Numbered from the stretch's first letter, positions 9,781-20,733 are shown. The stretch: DNA of 40,800 nt from Desulfuromonadales bacterium (GCA_012974445.1 JAAXQG010000151.1:1-40800); one strand, 5' to 3'. Notes: a model not told the origin generated them from the sequence alone. Program-made: numbers and translations.

Positions 9781-11448
9781 ATGAGTGCAAAACGCAGCGA
9801 CGCCATCACCAAAGGATTTGAAAAAGCCCCCCAGCGAGCCCTTCTCATGGGCACGGGTGTCCCCAGGACAGAGATGGGCAAGCCCTTCATCGGAATTGCC
9901 AGCTCCTTTACTGACCTGATCCCCGGACATACCGGCATGAGGGACCTGGAGCGTTTTATCGAGAAGGGGGTTCATTCCGGGGGAGGTTTTTCTTTTCTTT
10001 TCGGCATTCCCGGTGTCTGCGATGGCATCGCCATGGGGCACAAGGGAATGCATTACAGTCTTCCGACCCGTGAACTGATCGCCGATATGGTGGAATCCGT
10101 CGCCGAGGCCCATCGTCTGGATGGTCTGGTGCTGTTGACCAACTGCGATAAAATCACCCCCGGCATGCTTATGGCCGCGGCTCGTCTGAATATCCCCGCT
10201 ATCGTGGTAACTGCAGGTCCCATGATGACCGGCAAGGGGCGCGATGGACGCCGCTTCAGTTTCGTCACCGATACTTTCGAGGCCATGGCCCAGTACAAGG
10301 CCGGGGTCATTGACGAGAAGCAGCTCTGTGTCTGCGAAGACAACGCCTGCCCCAGCAGCGGTTCCTGTCAGGGACTCTTCACCGCCAACACCATGGCTAT
10401 TCTCACCGAGACTCTGGGGATGAGCCTCATGGACTGCGGCACGGCCATGGCTGGCTCTTCGCTCAAACGCCGCATCGCCTTTGCCTCGGGGGAAAAGATC
10501 GTTGATCTGGTTCGCGATAATGTGACTCCCCGCGACATCATGACGCCTGCGGCCTTTGAGAATGCCATTCGGGTGGACGTTGCCCTGGGCGGTTCGAGCA
10601 ACACCGTTCTTCATCTGCTTTCCATTGCCCGTGAGGCCGGAATCGAATTGCCTCTGGAGGACTTCGATCGTATCAGCAAGGATACCCCCCAGCTCGCCTC
10701 GATGAACCCGGGGGGAATCCATTTCATGGAAGATCTCGATGCTGCCGGGGGCGTGCCCGGCGTACTTTTCCAGCTCAGGGACAAGATCAAGGATAATCCG
10801 ACCCTTTCCGGGATGAGTATCAGGCAGATTGTGGAGAGCATCGAATCGGTGGACGAAGAGGTGATTCATCCGCTTTCCGATCCGATTCGCGCCGAAGGAG
10901 GTATCGCTATCCTCCATGGCAACCTGGCGCCCAAGGGGGCTGTTGTCAAGCAGTCCGGTGTTTCCGAGGTCATGATGAATTTCGAAGGGCGCGCCCGCTG
11001 CTTTGATTCTGAAGAGGGAGCCATGGAAGCGCTCATGGGGGGGGAGGTTGTTCCCGGAGACCTCGTGGTCATTCGTTACGAGGGCCCCAAGGGTGGTCCC
11101 GGAATGAGAGAGATGCTGGCCCCAACCGCGACCCTTATGGGGCTGGGGCTGGGCGACAGCGTGGCCTTGATCACCGATGGCCGCTTCTCCGGGGGGACTC
11201 GCGGTCCCTGTGTCGGGCATATTTCACCCGAGGCGGCCGAGGGCGGCCCCATTGCTCTGGTCGAAGATGGAGACAGGGTTCTGCTCGACATCCCGAATCG
11301 CCGCCTGGAGCTTCTGGTGAGCGAAGAGGAGTTGGCCGAGCGGCTCAGTCGCTGGACCATGCCGGAGCCCAAGATCAAGACCGGCTGGCTGGCCCGTTAT
11401 GCCAAACTGGTGACCAGCGCCAACACCGGCGCCGTACTCAGCGTTTGA
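9781..11448 (+). CDS. ilvD: Dihydroxy-acid dehydratase
   Basis: [27 protein letters not shown]...[31 protein letters not shown]...[32 protein letters not shown]. Confidence 0.97.
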   Translation: MSAKRSDAITKGFEKAPQRALLMGTGVPRTEMGKPFIGIASSFTDLIPGHTGMRDLERFIEKGVHSGGGFSFLFGIPGVCDGIAMGHKGMHYSLPTRELIADMVESVAEAHRLDGLVLLTNCDKITPGMLMAAARLNIPAIVVTAGPMMTGKGRDGRRFSFVTDTFEAMAQYKAGVIDEKQLCVCEDNACPSSGSCQGLFTANTMAILTETLGMSLMDCGTAMAGSSLKRRIAFASGEKIVDLVRDNVTPRDIMTPAAFENAIRVDVALGGSSNTVLHLLSIAREAGIELPLEDFDRISKDTPQLASMNPGGIHFMEDLDAAGGVPGVLFQLRDKIKDNPTLSGMSIRQIVESIESVDEEVIHPLSDPIRAEGGIAILHGNLAPKGAVVKQSGVSEVMMNFEGRARCFDSEEGAMEALMGGEVVPGDLVVIRYEGPKGGPGMREMLAPTATLMGLGLGDSVALITDGRFSGGTRGPCVGHISPEAAEGGPIALVEDGDRVLLDIPNRRLELLVSEEELAERLSRWTMPEPKIKTGWLARYAKLVTSANTGAVLSV

Positions 11449-11450
11449 GT

Positions 11451-11490
11451 GGTCGACGTAAAAGTCCGCCAACGGACTTTTACGTCGACC
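11451..11490. other. Perfect 18-bp inverted repeat with 4-nt loop between ilvD and ilvB
   Basis: GGTCGACGTAAAAGTCCG-CCAA-CGGACTTTTACGTCGACC, starting 2 nt after the ilvD stop; no T-run on the plus strand. Confidence 0.9.
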
Positions 11491-11563
11491 TTCCGTGCCC
11501 GGACTGTCTGCCGGGCTGGTATGAGCGGCCGATCTGATTTGTTTTGTTATTCATGATACGGGG

Positions 11564-11588
11564 ACTTCGGTGGGGCCGAAGTTTTTTT
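11564..11588 (+). terminator. Hairpin plus T-run upstream of ilvB (terminator or attenuator)
   Basis: ACTTCGG-TGGGG-CCGAAGT followed by TTTTTT; 36 nt upstream of the ilvB start. Confidence 0.6.
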
Positions 11589-11623
11589 AAGTCGCAGCGA
11601 AGCGGCTGCAAGGAGGAACAACA

Positions 11624-13318
11624 GTGAAAATGACGGGATCTCAGATTCTGTTGGAATGTCTCAAGCTCGAAGGGGTCGATATGGTTTTCGGCTATCCGGG
11701 CGGGGCAGTCATAAATATCTACGATGATCTGGCCAAAAGCTCGATCCATCACATTCTGCCGAGGCATGAGCAGGCGGCTATCCACGCCGCTGACGGTCTT
11801 GCCCGGGCCACAGGCAAGGTAGGGGTCGCCATTGCCACCAGCGGCCCCGGCGCCACCAACACCATCACGGGGCTTGCCACGGCTTATATGGATTCTATCC
11901 CCATGGTCGTCATCACGGGGCAGGTCCCGACTTCTCTGATTGGTAATGACGCCTTTCAGGAAGCGGATATTGTTGGTATTACCCGCCCCTGCACCAAGCA
12001 CAACTATCTGGTGCGGGACGTGCGGACTCTTGCTGAAACCATCAAGAAAGCCTTCTATATTGCCCGTACCGGTCGCCCGGGCCCCGTGCTCATCGACATC
12101 CCCAAGGATGTCCAGGTCGCCCAGACCGATTTCGTCTATCCTGAAACCGTAGAGCTGCGGGGCTACAAGCCCAATTTCAGCGCCAATCCCCGTCAGGTGG
12201 ACAAGGCCCTGAAGATGATCCTGGATGCCAGGCGTCCGCTCATTTACGCCGGTGGCGGTGTCACTGCGGCCAATGCCTCGGCACTGCTTCAAGACGTGGC
12301 GGAGCTGGCGCAGATTCCCGTAACCACGACTCTGATGGGTATGGCGGATATGCCCCGCAAACACCCCTTGTGTCTGGGGATGCTTGGAATGCACGGGACC
12401 TACTATGCCAACATGGCTGTCACCCAGTGTGACTTGCTCATCGCCGTGGGGGCTCGTTTCGACGATCGCGTTACCGGCAAGGTGGACGCTTTTGCGCCTC
12501 ACGCAAAGATCATTCATATCGACATCGACCCGACCTCTATCAAGAAAAACGTTCGGGTCGATCTGCCCATCGTCGGCGATGTCCGGGACGTGCTGAGTAA
12601 GCTCCATGGGAGCATGGTCCAGCAGTCGGAGTCGGTCAAGGCTTTCGCCGAAGGCAATAGTCCCTGGCTGGAGGTCATCGAAGGCTGGAGAGCGGCCCAT
12701 CCCATGGCCTACCGCAGCTCCGAATCCATCATTAAGCCTCAGCAGGTCATTCAGAGCCTCTGCGAGATGGCCGATGAAGACGCCATCATCACCACCGAGG
12801 TGGGGCAGCACCAGATGTGGACGGCTCAGTTCTACGACTTCAAGCAGCCCAGGACTTTCCTGACTTCGGGGGGGCTCGGGACCATGGGGTTCGGACTGCC
12901 TGCGGCTCTCGGTGCTCAGGCGGCCTATCCCGATCGTCAGGTCATCGATATCTCCGGCGACGGTTCCTTTCAGATGAATTCGCAGGAGCTTGCGACTCTG
13001 GTTCAGTACCGTCTGCCGGTGAAAATTGCTATTTTGAATAATAATTTTCTAGGCATGGTGCGGCAGTGGCAACAGCTTTTCTTCGATAAGTGCTACAGCC
13101 AGACCTGTCTCTCCAGCCCCATCGATTTCGTCAAACTCGCAGAAGCCTATGGCGCTGCGGGACTGCGTGCCGAGCGTCCCGATGAGATTCAGGACGTGAT
13201 CCGCCAGGCCTTCGCCATCGATGGTCCCGTTATCATGGAATTCAAGGTGGCGCGGGAGGAAAATGTACTCCCCATGGTTCCGGCCGGTGTCGGGCTGGAC
13301 AAGATGATTCTGCTCTGA
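11624..13318 (+). CDS. ilvB: Acetolactate synthase, large subunit
   Basis: [79 protein letters not shown]; ThDP-binding [17 protein letters not shown] at 11630 is an alternative start. Confidence 0.97.
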   Translation: MKMTGSQILLECLKLEGVDMVFGYPGGAVINIYDDLAKSSIHHILPRHEQAAIHAADGLARATGKVGVAIATSGPGATNTITGLATAYMDSIPMVVITGQVPTSLIGNDAFQEADIVGITRPCTKHNYLVRDVRTLAETIKKAFYIARTGRPGPVLIDIPKDVQVAQTDFVYPETVELRGYKPNFSANPRQVDKALKMILDARRPLIYAGGGVTAANASALLQDVAELAQIPVTTTLMGMADMPRKHPLCLGMLGMHGTYYANMAVTQCDLLIAVGARFDDRVTGKVDAFAPHAKIIHIDIDPTSIKKNVRVDLPIVGDVRDVLSKLHGSMVQQSESVKAFAEGNSPWLEVIEGWRAAHPMAYRSSESIIKPQQVIQSLCEMADEDAIITTEVGQHQMWTAQFYDFKQPRTFLTSGGLGTMGFGLPAALGAQAAYPDRQVIDISGDGSFQMNSQELATLVQYRLPVKIAILNNNFLGMVRQWQQLFFDKCYSQTCLSSPIDFVKLAEAYGAAGLRAERPDEIQDVIRQAFAIDGPVIMEFKVAREENVLPMVPAGVGLDKMILL

Positions 13319-13366
13319 TCGATTTCATCCAATACTGTTGCTGAAGTTTATTAAGGAGAAACAGAA

Positions 13367-13843
13367 ATGACACATACCATATCGGTCCTACTGGAAAATG
13401 AATTCGGCGTACTGGCCCGGGTTTCCGGTCTTTTCTCCGGTCGAGGCTTCAATATCGAAAGTCTGACCGTGGCTCCGACTCTCGATCCCTCGGTCTCGCG
13501 CATGACCATTGTCACCAGCGGAGATGATGCGATTCTTGAGCAGATTACCAAGCAGCTCAACAAACTCATCGACGTTATCAAGGTCATTGATTTTACCGGA
13601 CAGGATTTTGTCCAGCGGGAGATGGCTCTGGTCAAGGTCGCCGCCGATGAAGGCACCCGAGCTGAAATTCTCAGGATTGCCGATATTTTCCGCGCCAAAA
13701 TCGTGGATGTGACCCCGCGCTCCTATACCGTCGAAGTTACCGGAGCACCCAGCAAGGTTGCTGCCATGATCGAGCTTGTGCGCCCCCTTGGGATCAAGGA
13801 AATTGTCCGCAGCGGCCCCATCGTCATGGGCCGGGGGGCCTGA
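13367..13843 (+). CDS. ilvN: Acetolactate synthase, small (regulatory) subunit
   Basis: MTHTISVLLENEFGVLARVSGLFSGRGFNIESLTVAPTLDPSVSRMTIVTSGDD; ACT domain. Confidence 0.96.
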   Translation: MTHTISVLLENEFGVLARVSGLFSGRGFNIESLTVAPTLDPSVSRMTIVTSGDDAILEQITKQLNKLIDVIKVIDFTGQDFVQREMALVKVAADEGTRAEILRIADIFRAKIVDVTPRSYTVEVTGAPSKVAAMIELVRPLGIKEIVRSGPIVMGRGA

Positions 13844-13914
13844 TTTCTACGGCTTCGGCTGCAGTGAGCTCCTGCGCCAGAAAAGAACTGGCAGCTCCAA
13901 GCATCTTATGCTAA

Positions 13915-14982
<1,068 letters not shown>

Positions 14983-15064
14983 TTTCCTAATAAAAACGTA
15001 AAATTGCAGAATGCGGGGGAGGGCTTTGCCCGACCCCGCTTCATGCGTTCTGAAGGAAGAATTG

Positions 15065-15709
15065 ATGCGCAACAATAATCAGCCTGTGGCCCTTGAGGGT
15101 TACCCGTTTATCGCGCTTTTCGCTTTCATTACTCTGGTATTTGCCCTGCTGGGCTGGACCTTTTTAGCCCTGATCTTTCTGGGCCTGGCCTTTTTCACCG
15201 TTTATTTTTTCCGTAACCCTGAGCGGGTCTGTCCCGATGATGAAGCCGCGATTGTTGCACCCGCCGACGGAAAAATCGTTTTTGTCGGCGAGGTAAAAGA
15301 AGAGCGTCATCTCAATGATGAGGCGATCAAGGTGAGCATTTTTATGAACGTCTTCAATGTTCATATCAACTACGCCCCTTTCTCGGGCAAGGTGCTCAAG
15401 ACCTTTTATCATCACGGTTCATTTCTGAATGCTTCCTTGGATAAGGCCAGCCTCCAGAATGAGCAGGGCGGAATCCTGATGGAAAACGACAAGGGAGTGA
15501 AACTTCTGGTCGTTCAGATTGCTGGCCTTGTCGCCCGTCGGATCGTTACCTACCCTGTGGTTGGTGATATCCTTAAGCGGGGAATGCGTTTCGGATTGAT
15601 CCGTTTCGGTTCCCGCGTGGATGTCTACTTTCCCAAGGGCAGTGAAATCAAGGTGCGACTGGGAGACCGGACCGTAGGTTCTGAAACCATACTGGGATAT
15701 CTGCCATGA
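15065..15709 (+). CDS. psd: Phosphatidylserine decarboxylase (short form)
   Basis: MRNNNQPVALEGYPFIALFAFITLVFALLGW...YFFRNPERVCPDDEAAIVAPADGKIVFVGEV...SIFMNVFNVHINYAPFSGKV...RFGLIRFGSRVDVYFP (candidate pyruvoyl GS site). Confidence 0.95.
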   Translation: MRNNNQPVALEGYPFIALFAFITLVFALLGWTFLALIFLGLAFFTVYFFRNPERVCPDDEAAIVAPADGKIVFVGEVKEERHLNDEAIKVSIFMNVFNVHINYAPFSGKVLKTFYHHGSFLNASLDKASLQNEQGGILMENDKGVKLLVVQIAGLVARRIVTYPVVGDILKRGMRFGLIRFGSRVDVYFPKGSEIKVRLGDRTVGSETILGYLP

Positions 15710-16497
15710 CCAACGAGCGGCCGCAGCGCCCTCCAAGAGAGGGCCTACGTAAAGGGGTTTACATTATCCCTAACCTCTTTACCACGGGAACTCTCTTCGC
15801 GGGTTTTTACGCCATTATCGCCACAATGAATGGCCAATTCGATATTGCCGCTTGGTTTGTCCTGGTGGCGGGTATTTTCGATGTCATAGACGGCAAGGTC
15901 GCTCGCATGACGGGAACCACCAGTCGCTTCGGTGTGGAATATGACTCCCTGGCCGATCTGGTGGCTTTTGGTGTGGCTCCCGGAGTACTCATGTATGCTT
16001 GGGCGCTGCAGCCTTTCGGCAAACTGGGCTGGCTTGCGGCGTTTCTCTACGTGGTCTGCGGCGCGTTGCGGCTGGCTCGCTTCAACGTTCAGGCCAACAC
16101 GGTTGAATCCCGTAGATTCGTGGGTTTGCCCATCCCTGCGGCGGCGAGCATGGTGGCGGTCTGTGTGCTGCTTTTTTACGAGATGGGAGGCACTGGAACC
16201 ATCAAGAAGCTCTCGGTGCTGCTGCTCATCTATGTACTGGCTTTCTTGCTGGTCAGCAACACCCCCTATCATTCCCTGAAAGATCCCGATCTGTTCAAGC
16301 GCCAGCCTTTTATGGTGTTGGTTTTGGCCATCATGGGAATCATCGTGATTGTCGCAGCGCCGGAGATCATGCTTTTTTTTCTTTCCAGCGCCTATGTCGC
16401 TTCGGGCCCGATTATCTGGTTTCTGAGTCGTGGACGCTCCGGCTTCAGGACCCCGGTCAAGCCGCCGCAAGCCTCACCGCCTGAGGATTCGGTCTGA
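15706..16497 (+). CDS. pssA: CDP-diacylglycerol--serine O-phosphatidyltransferase
   Basis: YIIPNLFTTGTLFAGFYAIIATMNGQFDIAAWFVLVAGIFDVIDGKVARMTGTTSRFGVEYDSLADLVAFGVAPG; CDP-alcohol phosphotransferase motif; 4-nt overlap with psd. Confidence 0.96.
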   Translation: MTNERPQRPPREGLRKGVYIIPNLFTTGTLFAGFYAIIATMNGQFDIAAWFVLVAGIFDVIDGKVARMTGTTSRFGVEYDSLADLVAFGVAPGVLMYAWALQPFGKLGWLAAFLYVVCGALRLARFNVQANTVESRRFVGLPIPAAASMVAVCVLLFYEMGGTGTIKKLSVLLLIYVLAFLLVSNTPYHSLKDPDLFKRQPFMVLVLAIMGIIVIVAAPEIMLFFLSSAYVASGPIIWFLSRGRSGFRTPVKPPQASPPEDSV

Positions 16498-16560
16498 CCA
16501 AATTTCATCTGTTCCTGTTGAAAATCGGCACTGCGGCATTCGGGGATTGAATAAAACGGA

Positions 16561-16590
16561 TTGACAGCTCCCGGGATCTTTTGCTTTATT
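16561..16590 (+). promoter_or_regulatory. Predicted sigma70-type promoter for the leuACD T-box leader
   Basis: Consensus TTGACA (16561-16566) with TTTATT (16585-16590), spacer 18. Confidence 0.55.
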
Positions 16591-16609
16591 ATTGGGAAGT
16601 AAATTTAAA

Positions 16610-16852
16610 AGGCATTGAAGAGGAGTAGTAGACTGTCTGTTTCGTTTCAGAGAGTCGGCGTCTGGTGCAAGCCGATACGAAGCAACGTTGAACTCGCCTT
16701 GGAGCTGCAGGAATGAACGGGCAGAAATTGCCTGCTAGTTTTTGTCGTGAACCTGCGTAAAGGGTAAAAGAAGGTCTCTTTTCGAGACGAACCAGGGTGG
16801 TACCGCGAAGCCAAGGCTCTCGCCCCTGTACAGGGGCGGGAGCTTTTTTTTA
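16610..16852 (+). ncRNA. T-box leader RNA upstream of leuA, putative Leu (CTC) specifier
   Basis: Stem I elements incl. terminal-loop-like GGTGCAAGCC, candidate specifier GTTGAA-CTC-GCC (CTC 16693-16695), T-box AGGGTGGTACCGCG (16794-16807), then a terminator. Confidence 0.9.
16816..16852 (+). terminator. T-box-controlled intrinsic terminator
   Basis: GCTCTCGCCCC-TGTA-CAGGGGCGGGAGC followed by TTTTTTTT. Confidence 0.9.
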
Positions 16853-16986
16853 TTCGGCGAGCCGAAAGAGTGACAGGAGGGGGTTTGGACACAGACCTAG
16901 ACCTAGGATTCGAGGCCGGTTGTTAGCCATTTTGATGGCTTGAATTCCACTTATTTTCACGTTCAACGATCGATAAGGAGAACGGC

Positions 16987-18525
16987 ATGAGCGATATAAA
17001 CAGGATCAAGATTTTCGACACCACTTTGAGAGATGGTGAGCAGTCGCCGGGCGCCAGCATGAACATAGAAGAGAAGCTGCGCATCGCCTATCAACTCGAG
17101 AAGCTGAATGTTGATGTCATCGAGGCCGGTTTCCCCGTAGCCTCCATTGGTGATTTCGAGGCGGTCAAGAAGATCGCACAGTGCATCAAGGGTCCCCAGA
17201 TTGCCGGTCTCTGCCGTGCCAACGACATGGATATCGATCGTGCATGGGAGGCGCTCAAGTACGCCGGAGATCGCGGTCGTATTCACACCTTTATCGCGAC
17301 CAGCGATATTCACATGAAATTCAAGCTCAAGATGACCGAGGACCAGGTCGTTGAGGCCGCAGTCAAGGCCGTCAGCAGGGCTGCTGGCTACACTCCCAAT
17401 GTCGAGTTCTCTGCCGAGGACGCCGTGCGTACGCGCCTGCCTTTTCTGGCTCGGGTCGTTGAGGCCGTAATTGATGCCGGGGCGACCACGGTCAATATTC
17501 CCGACACCGTCGGCTACACCATTCCTTCGGAATACTTCAACATCATCCGTTTTCTGAAGGAAAATGTTCCCAACATCGAAAAAGCGGTCATCTCCGTTCA
17601 CTGCCACAACGATCTTGGGCTCGCCGTGGCCAATTCGCTGGCCGCCGTTCAGGCTGGTGCCGGACAGGTGGAGTGCACCGTCAACGGCATCGGTGAACGG
17701 GCCGGAAACTGCTCTCTCGAAGAGGTGGTTATGGCTCTTCGCACCCGCTGCGATGTGATGCCTTTCGAGACGGGAATCGTCACCGAGCATATCGCTGCTG
17801 CCAGCCGCCTGCTTTCCACCGTTACCGGGATCATGGTGCAGCCCAACAAGGCCATCGTCGGTGCCAATGCTTTTGCTCACGAAGCCGGAATTCATCAGCA
17901 CGGCGTGCTTCAGGAAAAGAGTACCTACGAGATCATGACTCCCGAGTCCATCGGTCTTCTGACCAACAAGCTGGTGCTGGGCAAGCACAGCGGTCGCCAC
18001 GCCTTCAAGCAGCGTATTGAGGAGCTTGGTTATGATCTGAGTAAGGAGGACCTTGAAAAGGCCTTTTGCCGCTTCAAGGATCTGGCTGACCAGAAGAAGG
18101 AGATCTTCGACGAGGACCTCGACGCCATTATAGCCGATGAGATCATACGGGTGCCCGAGCAGTTCAAGCTTCTTCAGATGAATGTCTCCTCCGGCTCCTT
18201 TGCTGCCCCTACGGCAACGGTGCAGATGGAGGTCAACGGTGAGGTGAAAAAGGCGGCACTGATGGGCGATGGTCCTGTGGATGCTGCCTTCAAGGTGATC
18301 AAGAAGCTCACCGGCAGCCAGGCGCATCTGTTGACCTTTACCGTGGGAGCCATCACCGGAGGAACCGACGCTCAGGGCGAGTGTACCGTGCGTCTGTCGC
18401 AAGACGGTAAGGAGTTTCTGGGGCAGGGCGCTCATCCCGACATTATCGTGGCCAGTGCCAAGGCCTATATCAACGCACTCAATAAGGCGGCCAGCTTCGA
18501 GGCGCGCGAATCCGTTGAGCTCTAA
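16987..18525 (+). CDS. leuA: 2-isopropylmalate synthase
   Basis: MSDINRIKIFDTTLRDGEQSPGASMNIEEKLRIAYQLEKLNVDVIEAGFP...HCHNDLGLAVANSLAAVQAGAGQVECTVNGIGERAGN...HEAGIHQHGV. Confidence 0.97.
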   Translation: MSDINRIKIFDTTLRDGEQSPGASMNIEEKLRIAYQLEKLNVDVIEAGFPVASIGDFEAVKKIAQCIKGPQIAGLCRANDMDIDRAWEALKYAGDRGRIHTFIATSDIHMKFKLKMTEDQVVEAAVKAVSRAAGYTPNVEFSAEDAVRTRLPFLARVVEAVIDAGATTVNIPDTVGYTIPSEYFNIIRFLKENVPNIEKAVISVHCHNDLGLAVANSLAAVQAGAGQVECTVNGIGERAGNCSLEEVVMALRTRCDVMPFETGIVTEHIAAASRLLSTVTGIMVQPNKAIVGANAFAHEAGIHQHGVLQEKSTYEIMTPESIGLLTNKLVLGKHSGRHAFKQRIEELGYDLSKEDLEKAFCRFKDLADQKKEIFDEDLDAIIADEIIRVPEQFKLLQMNVSSGSFAAPTATVQMEVNGEVKKAALMGDGPVDAAFKVIKKLTGSQAHLLTFTVGAITGGTDAQGECTVRLSQDGKEFLGQGAHPDIIVASAKAYINALNKAASFEARESVEL

Positions 18526-18554
18526 CAGGATCACCCGGATAATTAGGAGTCAGC

Positions 18555-19835
18555 ATGGGTAAGACAATCGCACAGAAAATTTTCGACGCTCATCTTCGCG
18601 ACGAGCCATTTCCCGGCGCCAAGGTTCTGGATCTCGACCGGGTCTTCTGCCACGAGATCACGACCCCCGTGGCCATCGCCGATCTGGAATGGCGCCAGAA
18701 GGACCGGGTCTTCGATCCCTCCAAGATCAAGGCTGTGGTTGACCATGTCACCCCGAGCAAAGACAGCAAGACCGCGACCCAGGCTAAAATCCTGAGGGAC
18801 TGGGCCCGCCGTCACGAGATCAAAGATTTTTTTGATGTGGGTCATAACGGCGTCTGTCACGCCCTCTTTCCTGAGAAGGGTTTTGTGCGCCCCGGATTCA
18901 CCATCATCATGGGCGACAGTCACACCTGTACCCACGGAGCCTTCGGCGCCTTTGCTGCCGGGGTCGGAACCACCGACCTCGAGGTCGGTATCCTCAAGGG
19001 GGTCTGTGCCTTTCGCGAGCCCATGACCATCCGCATCAACATCGAGGGGACGCTGCCCGAAGGCGTTGTGGCCAAGGACGTGATCCTTCACATCATCGGC
19101 AAGCTCGGCGTCAACGGAGCCACCGACCGGGTTCTGGAGATTCGCGGCAGCGTCGTCGATGCCATGAGCATGGACGCCCGGATGACCCTGTGCAACATGG
19201 CCATCGAGGCCGGCGGCACTTGCGGTATCTGTCTTCCCGACATGACCACCGTGGACTACCTCTGGGAGTTCATCAGCGACGACTATGCTTCCAAGGAAGC
19301 CGCGCTTGAGGATTACAGTAAATGGCACAGCGATGCCGATGCGCACTACGAGCAGACCCTGACCTTTGATGTCACGGCTCTGGAGCCCATGGTCACCTAT
19401 GGCTACAAGCCCGACTGCGTCAAGCCCGTCTCCGAGATGAAGGGAACCAGGGTCGATCAGGTCTATATCGGCACCTGCACCAACGGTCGCATCGAGGACC
19501 TGCGCCAGGCCGCCGCCGTGCTCAAGGGGCGTACTGTTAATGAGAACGTCCGGGGTATCGTTTCTCCGGCGACTCCGAAGATTTTCAAGGACGCCATGGC
19601 CGAAGGAATCATCCAGATTTTCATGGACGCCGGGTTCTGCGTCACCAATCCGACCTGCGGCGCCTGCCTCGGTATGAGTAACGGCGTGTTGGCCGAAGGG
19701 GAGGTGGCTGCAGCCACCAGTAACCGTAACTTCAACGGTCGCATGGGCAAGGGGGGGATGGTTCACCTGATGAGTCCTGCCGTAGCCGCCGCCACTGCCG
19801 TAGCCGGGGTGATCTGCGCTCCTGCCGATCTTTGA
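18555..19835 (+). CDS. leuC: 3-isopropylmalate dehydratase large subunit (426 aa type)
   Basis: MGKTIAQKIFDAHLRDEPFPGAKVLDLDRVFCHEITTPVAI...GDSHTCTHGAFGAFAAGVGTTD...YIGTCTNGRIEDLRQAA. Confidence 0.93.
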   Translation: MGKTIAQKIFDAHLRDEPFPGAKVLDLDRVFCHEITTPVAIADLEWRQKDRVFDPSKIKAVVDHVTPSKDSKTATQAKILRDWARRHEIKDFFDVGHNGVCHALFPEKGFVRPGFTIIMGDSHTCTHGAFGAFAAGVGTTDLEVGILKGVCAFREPMTIRINIEGTLPEGVVAKDVILHIIGKLGVNGATDRVLEIRGSVVDAMSMDARMTLCNMAIEAGGTCGICLPDMTTVDYLWEFISDDYASKEAALEDYSKWHSDADAHYEQTLTFDVTALEPMVTYGYKPDCVKPVSEMKGTRVDQVYIGTCTNGRIEDLRQAAAVLKGRTVNENVRGIVSPATPKIFKDAMAEGIIQIFMDAGFCVTNPTCGACLGMSNGVLAEGEVAAATSNRNFNGRMGKGGMVHLMSPAVAAATAVAGVICAPADL

Positions 19836-19878
19836 AACTTCGATTTTCGAGACCCGTTTAAACGTTGGAGACAATACG

Positions 19879-20409
19879 ATGAAAAAACACTTTGGCGGCC
19901 CGGCCATCTGTCTGGACCGCGACGATATCAATACCGATGAAATCATCCCTGCCAAGTACCTCACCGAGGTGACCAAGGAGGCTCTGACTCCCTATATCCT
20001 GGAAGATCTGAAACTCGAAGGTTTCGACCCCAGGGGGCAGAAGCTCAAAAACTCGAAGGTGGTCGTGACCGGAGGCAATTTCGGATGTGGTTCTTCGCGC
20101 GAGCACGCTCCCTGGGTATTCGAGGTCAACGACATCCACACGGTCATTGCCGAGAGCTACGCACGGATTTTCCGCCAGAACATGTTCAACTGCGGCATGC
20201 TCGCTATCGAGCTGCCCAAGGCCGACATTGCCGCCATCATTGCCCTGGGGCGTGATGCCGAGCTGGAGGTCGCTGTGGATCTTCCCTCCAGGAAGATCGA
20301 GGCCAGTGCCGCCGGAAAAAGCCTGAGCTTTTCCTTCGACATCAGCCCCTTCGACGCCGCCCTGGTTGACGCCGGCGGCTGGGTTGAGTTCGCCGACTCC
20401 AGGTACTGA
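19879..20409 (+). CDS. leuD: 3-isopropylmalate dehydratase small subunit
   Basis: MKKHFGGPAICLDRDDINTDEIIPAKYLTEVTKEALTPYILEDL...VVTGGNFGCGSSREHAPW. Confidence 0.94.
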   Translation: MKKHFGGPAICLDRDDINTDEIIPAKYLTEVTKEALTPYILEDLKLEGFDPRGQKLKNSKVVVTGGNFGCGSSREHAPWVFEVNDIHTVIAESYARIFRQNMFNCGMLAIELPKADIAAIIALGRDAELEVAVDLPSRKIEASAAGKSLSFSFDISPFDAALVDAGGWVEFADSRY

Positions 20410-20437
20410 GCATAGGTTCGGCGAGAACATTCAGGAT

Positions 20438-20479
20438 ACAGAAAAGCCCCGTCTGAATTAACAGACGGGGCTTTTCTGT
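20438..20479. terminator. Perfect 18-bp inverted repeat, probable bidirectional terminator between leuD and the tad locus
   Basis: ACAGAAAAGCCCCGTCTG-AATTAA-CAGACGGGGCTTTTCTGT; A/T tracts within the arms in both directions. Confidence 0.85.
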
Positions 20480-20504
20480 GAGGAATAAATTATTGAGGAT
20501 AGAA

Positions 20505-20642
20505 TCAAAGCACCTGATTCAAGACCAGCTTCGTTCGCTATCCCGGGGATTGGTGCAGAAGCGGCTGGTGCTTTCCCCACTGACCTGTCCAGTCAAACGG
20601 ACCACCTCTATGGAGCACCACGGTCATGGTCAATCCATCTGA
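20505..20642 (-). pseudogene. Decayed 3'-end fragment of an amino acid ABC transporter ATPase gene
   Basis: Minus-strand SDGLTMTVVLH...GKHQPLLHQSPG*RTKLVLNQVL* aligns with [11 protein letters not shown]...[23 protein letters not shown] of the intact gene at 32832-33566; DNA similarity at 20505-20577 vs 32832-32904 includes TCA(A/G)AGCACCTGATTCA and CAGCTTCGT, with a 1-nt indel, in-frame stop and internal deletion. Confidence 0.8.
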
Positions 20643-20733
20643 GGTAAAACCTCTGGGCAATGTCCTGTTTTTTAACCTGCAAGCAGGTGGTGAACTTTGA
20701 ACCTGTATCTACCGATACGTTGGACCGTTGGGC

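Noticed and set aside
9757-11220. 487-aa minus-strand ORF
   Set aside because: Antisense shadow of ilvD.
11552-11627. 24-codon ORF considered as an ilvB attenuator leader peptide ([24 protein letters not shown])
   Set aside because: Not enriched in Leu/Ile/Val codons and overlaps the ilvB start, so no support for classic attenuation.
11480-12811. 443-aa minus-strand ORF
   Set aside because: Antisense shadow of ilvB.
16963-18534. 523-aa minus-strand ORF
   Set aside because: Exactly antisense to leuA; no recognisable domains; long antisense frames arise from codon bias. leuA is unambiguous.
18543-19976. 477-aa minus-strand ORF
   Set aside because: Antisense to leuC; low-complexity Gly/Asp/His-rich translation typical of a shadow ORF.
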